NCBI GenBank assembly: GCA_947494205.1
Contig: CANLUH010000009.1
Coordinates: forward strand, 62,001 to 126,000
Origin: an uncultured Flavobacteriaceae bacterium
GTDB lineage: Bacteria > Bacteroidota > Bacteroidia > Flavobacteriales > Flavobacteriaceae
DNA: 64,000 nt
Reading direction: 5' to 3'
Shown: in pieces, positions 63,546 to 64,000 of the stretch
Position numbering within the stretch: position 1 is the first letter of the stretch
How the letters are laid out: each line of letters starts with the position of its first letter
Notes under the pieces: model-generated
The model's database searches: none
What the model was told of the DNA's origin: nothing
What the model saw: only the letters and a program-made list of their open reading frames with translations
Position numbers and translations under genes: made by a program

Positions 63546-63576
63546 CAAAAGTACTACTTTTTTACACGTTATCAAA
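63546..63576 (-). promoter_or_regulatory. tig promoter (TTTG-N19-TACTTTTG)
   Basis: On the minus strand TTTG (63576-63573), 19 nt, TACTTTTG (63553-63546): exact -33 and -7 consensus with standard spacing. The start codon is about 41 nt downstream. It drives tig and possibly clpPX. Confidence 0.82.
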
Positions 63577-63603
63577 GATTTTAATTACTTGAATAGCAAG
63601 ATT

Positions 63604-63957
63604 CTATTTTTTCTTTTTATCGCTTTTTAAGAAAGATTGTAATAATGATTGTAGTATAGATAATAGAACACTAAATAATATAGCCCACCAGAAGTTAGTT
63701 ACTGCGAAACCATCTATTAATTTATCTGCTAATAATATCATTAATGCATTTATAACAACAAGGAAAAGTCCCAACGTTAAAAATGTAATAGGCAATGTAA
63801 GTAACACTAATATTGGTTTAACAATAAGGTTTAATATAGATAACACTACAGCTACAATGACTGCGGTAGTATAAGTATCTACACTAACACCTTTTAATAC
63901 TTTGGACAGTACTACAACTGCAATGGCATTTAATAATAAACGAAGAATAAGTTTCAT
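63604..63957 (-). CDS. small holin-like membrane protein (phage holin family 4-type)
   Basis: 117 aa with about four membrane helices (LLLNAIAVVVLSKVLKGVSV; VIVAVVLSILNLIVKPILVLL; TFLTLGLFLVVINALMILLADKLI; WWAILFSVLLSILQSLLQSFL) and a Lys-rich end. This is the widespread YvlD/holin-4-type family, which in chromosomes is not linked to phage lysis; its role is unknown. Located 98 nt upstream of tig on the same strand. No phage genes surround it. Confidence 0.8.
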   Translation of the reverse strand: MKLILRLLLNAIAVVVLSKVLKGVSVDTYTTAVIVAVVLSILNLIVKPILVLLTLPITFLTLGLFLVVINALMILLADKLIDGFAVTNFWWAILFSVLLSILQSLLQSFLKSDKKKK

Positions 63958-64000
63958 GATAATTGGTTGATTTTTTAAACTTTTATAAGTTAGTAAAATT

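Noticed and set aside
1-64000. CRISPR arrays, insertion sequences, prophage
   Set aside because: No regularly spaced direct repeats, transposase or phage structural genes were seen; the holin-like gene at 63604 belongs to a chromosomal membrane-protein family.

Overview
The window is a low-GC chromosomal segment of a marine-type member of the Bacteroidota, almost certainly family Flavobacteriaceae (genus not resolvable by eye). Reasons: promoters of the Bacteroidota type (TTTG-N19-TACTTTTG before tig, TTG-N20-TATTTTTG before rpsU), almost no Shine-Dalgarno sequences, a fused folK/deoxynucleoside kinase, a REC-CRP fusion regulator, an OmpA/PD40 protein, and leu and ilv loci typical of flavobacteria.

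Layout. (1) 1-2.2 kb: an accessory strip with a Shedu-like (DUF4263) nuclease and a TPR protein. Both genes start just after the same ATAGTTGRACACA boundary, which suggests a cassette-like unit. (2) 2.2-8.7 kb: a helical-repeat protein diverging from leuA-leuC-leuD-leuB. (3) 8.8-19.7 kb: a cytochrome-c-type lipoprotein, then a nitrogen block: porin-glnK-amt (minus) divergent from gltB-gltD (plus), with paired palindromes between them. (4) 19.7-29.2 kb: proC, ilvA, ilvC, ilvN, ilvB, ilvD, ilvE on the minus strand. This operon is preceded by two successive transcription attenuators, each with its own Ile/Val-rich leader peptide and intrinsic terminator. (5) 29.2-40.6 kb: a stress/low-oxygen island with four UspA proteins, a CBS protein, a hibernation factor, thioredoxin, DeoD and D-lactate dehydrogenase around a FixL-like haem-PAS histidine kinase and its REC-CRP/FNR regulator. 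Seven intergenic TGAT-N4-ATCA boxes each lie exactly 23 nt from a TAnnTTTG-like -7 element, which argues for one regulon. One of these promoters fires into a gene-free, structured region (candidate ncRNA). One operon member carries an in-frame amber codon. A 50-aa double-glycine, RiPP-like precursor gene and tRNA-Leu and tRNA-Gly close the block. (6) 41-64 kb: housekeeping and envelope genes: mutS, a SpoU methyltransferase, two paralogous MG2/plug-like proteins, folK-dNK, a queuosine-precursor transporter, AsmA-like, LysE-like, rpsU, DUF2797, GH3, OmpA/PD40, GNAT, clpX, clpP, tig and a small holin-like membrane protein.

How it fits together. Leu and Ilv enzymes supply branched-chain amino acids, with Ile/Val supply read by translation of the ilv leaders. 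GlnK/Amt and GOGAT handle ammonium uptake and assimilation. The FixL-like kinase probably senses O2 or another haem ligand and switches on ribosome hibernation, Usp proteins, fermentative LDH and nucleoside salvage when respiration fails. No CRISPR array, insertion sequence, rRNA or replication origin was seen. All functions are inferred from sequence by eye; no database search was possible.
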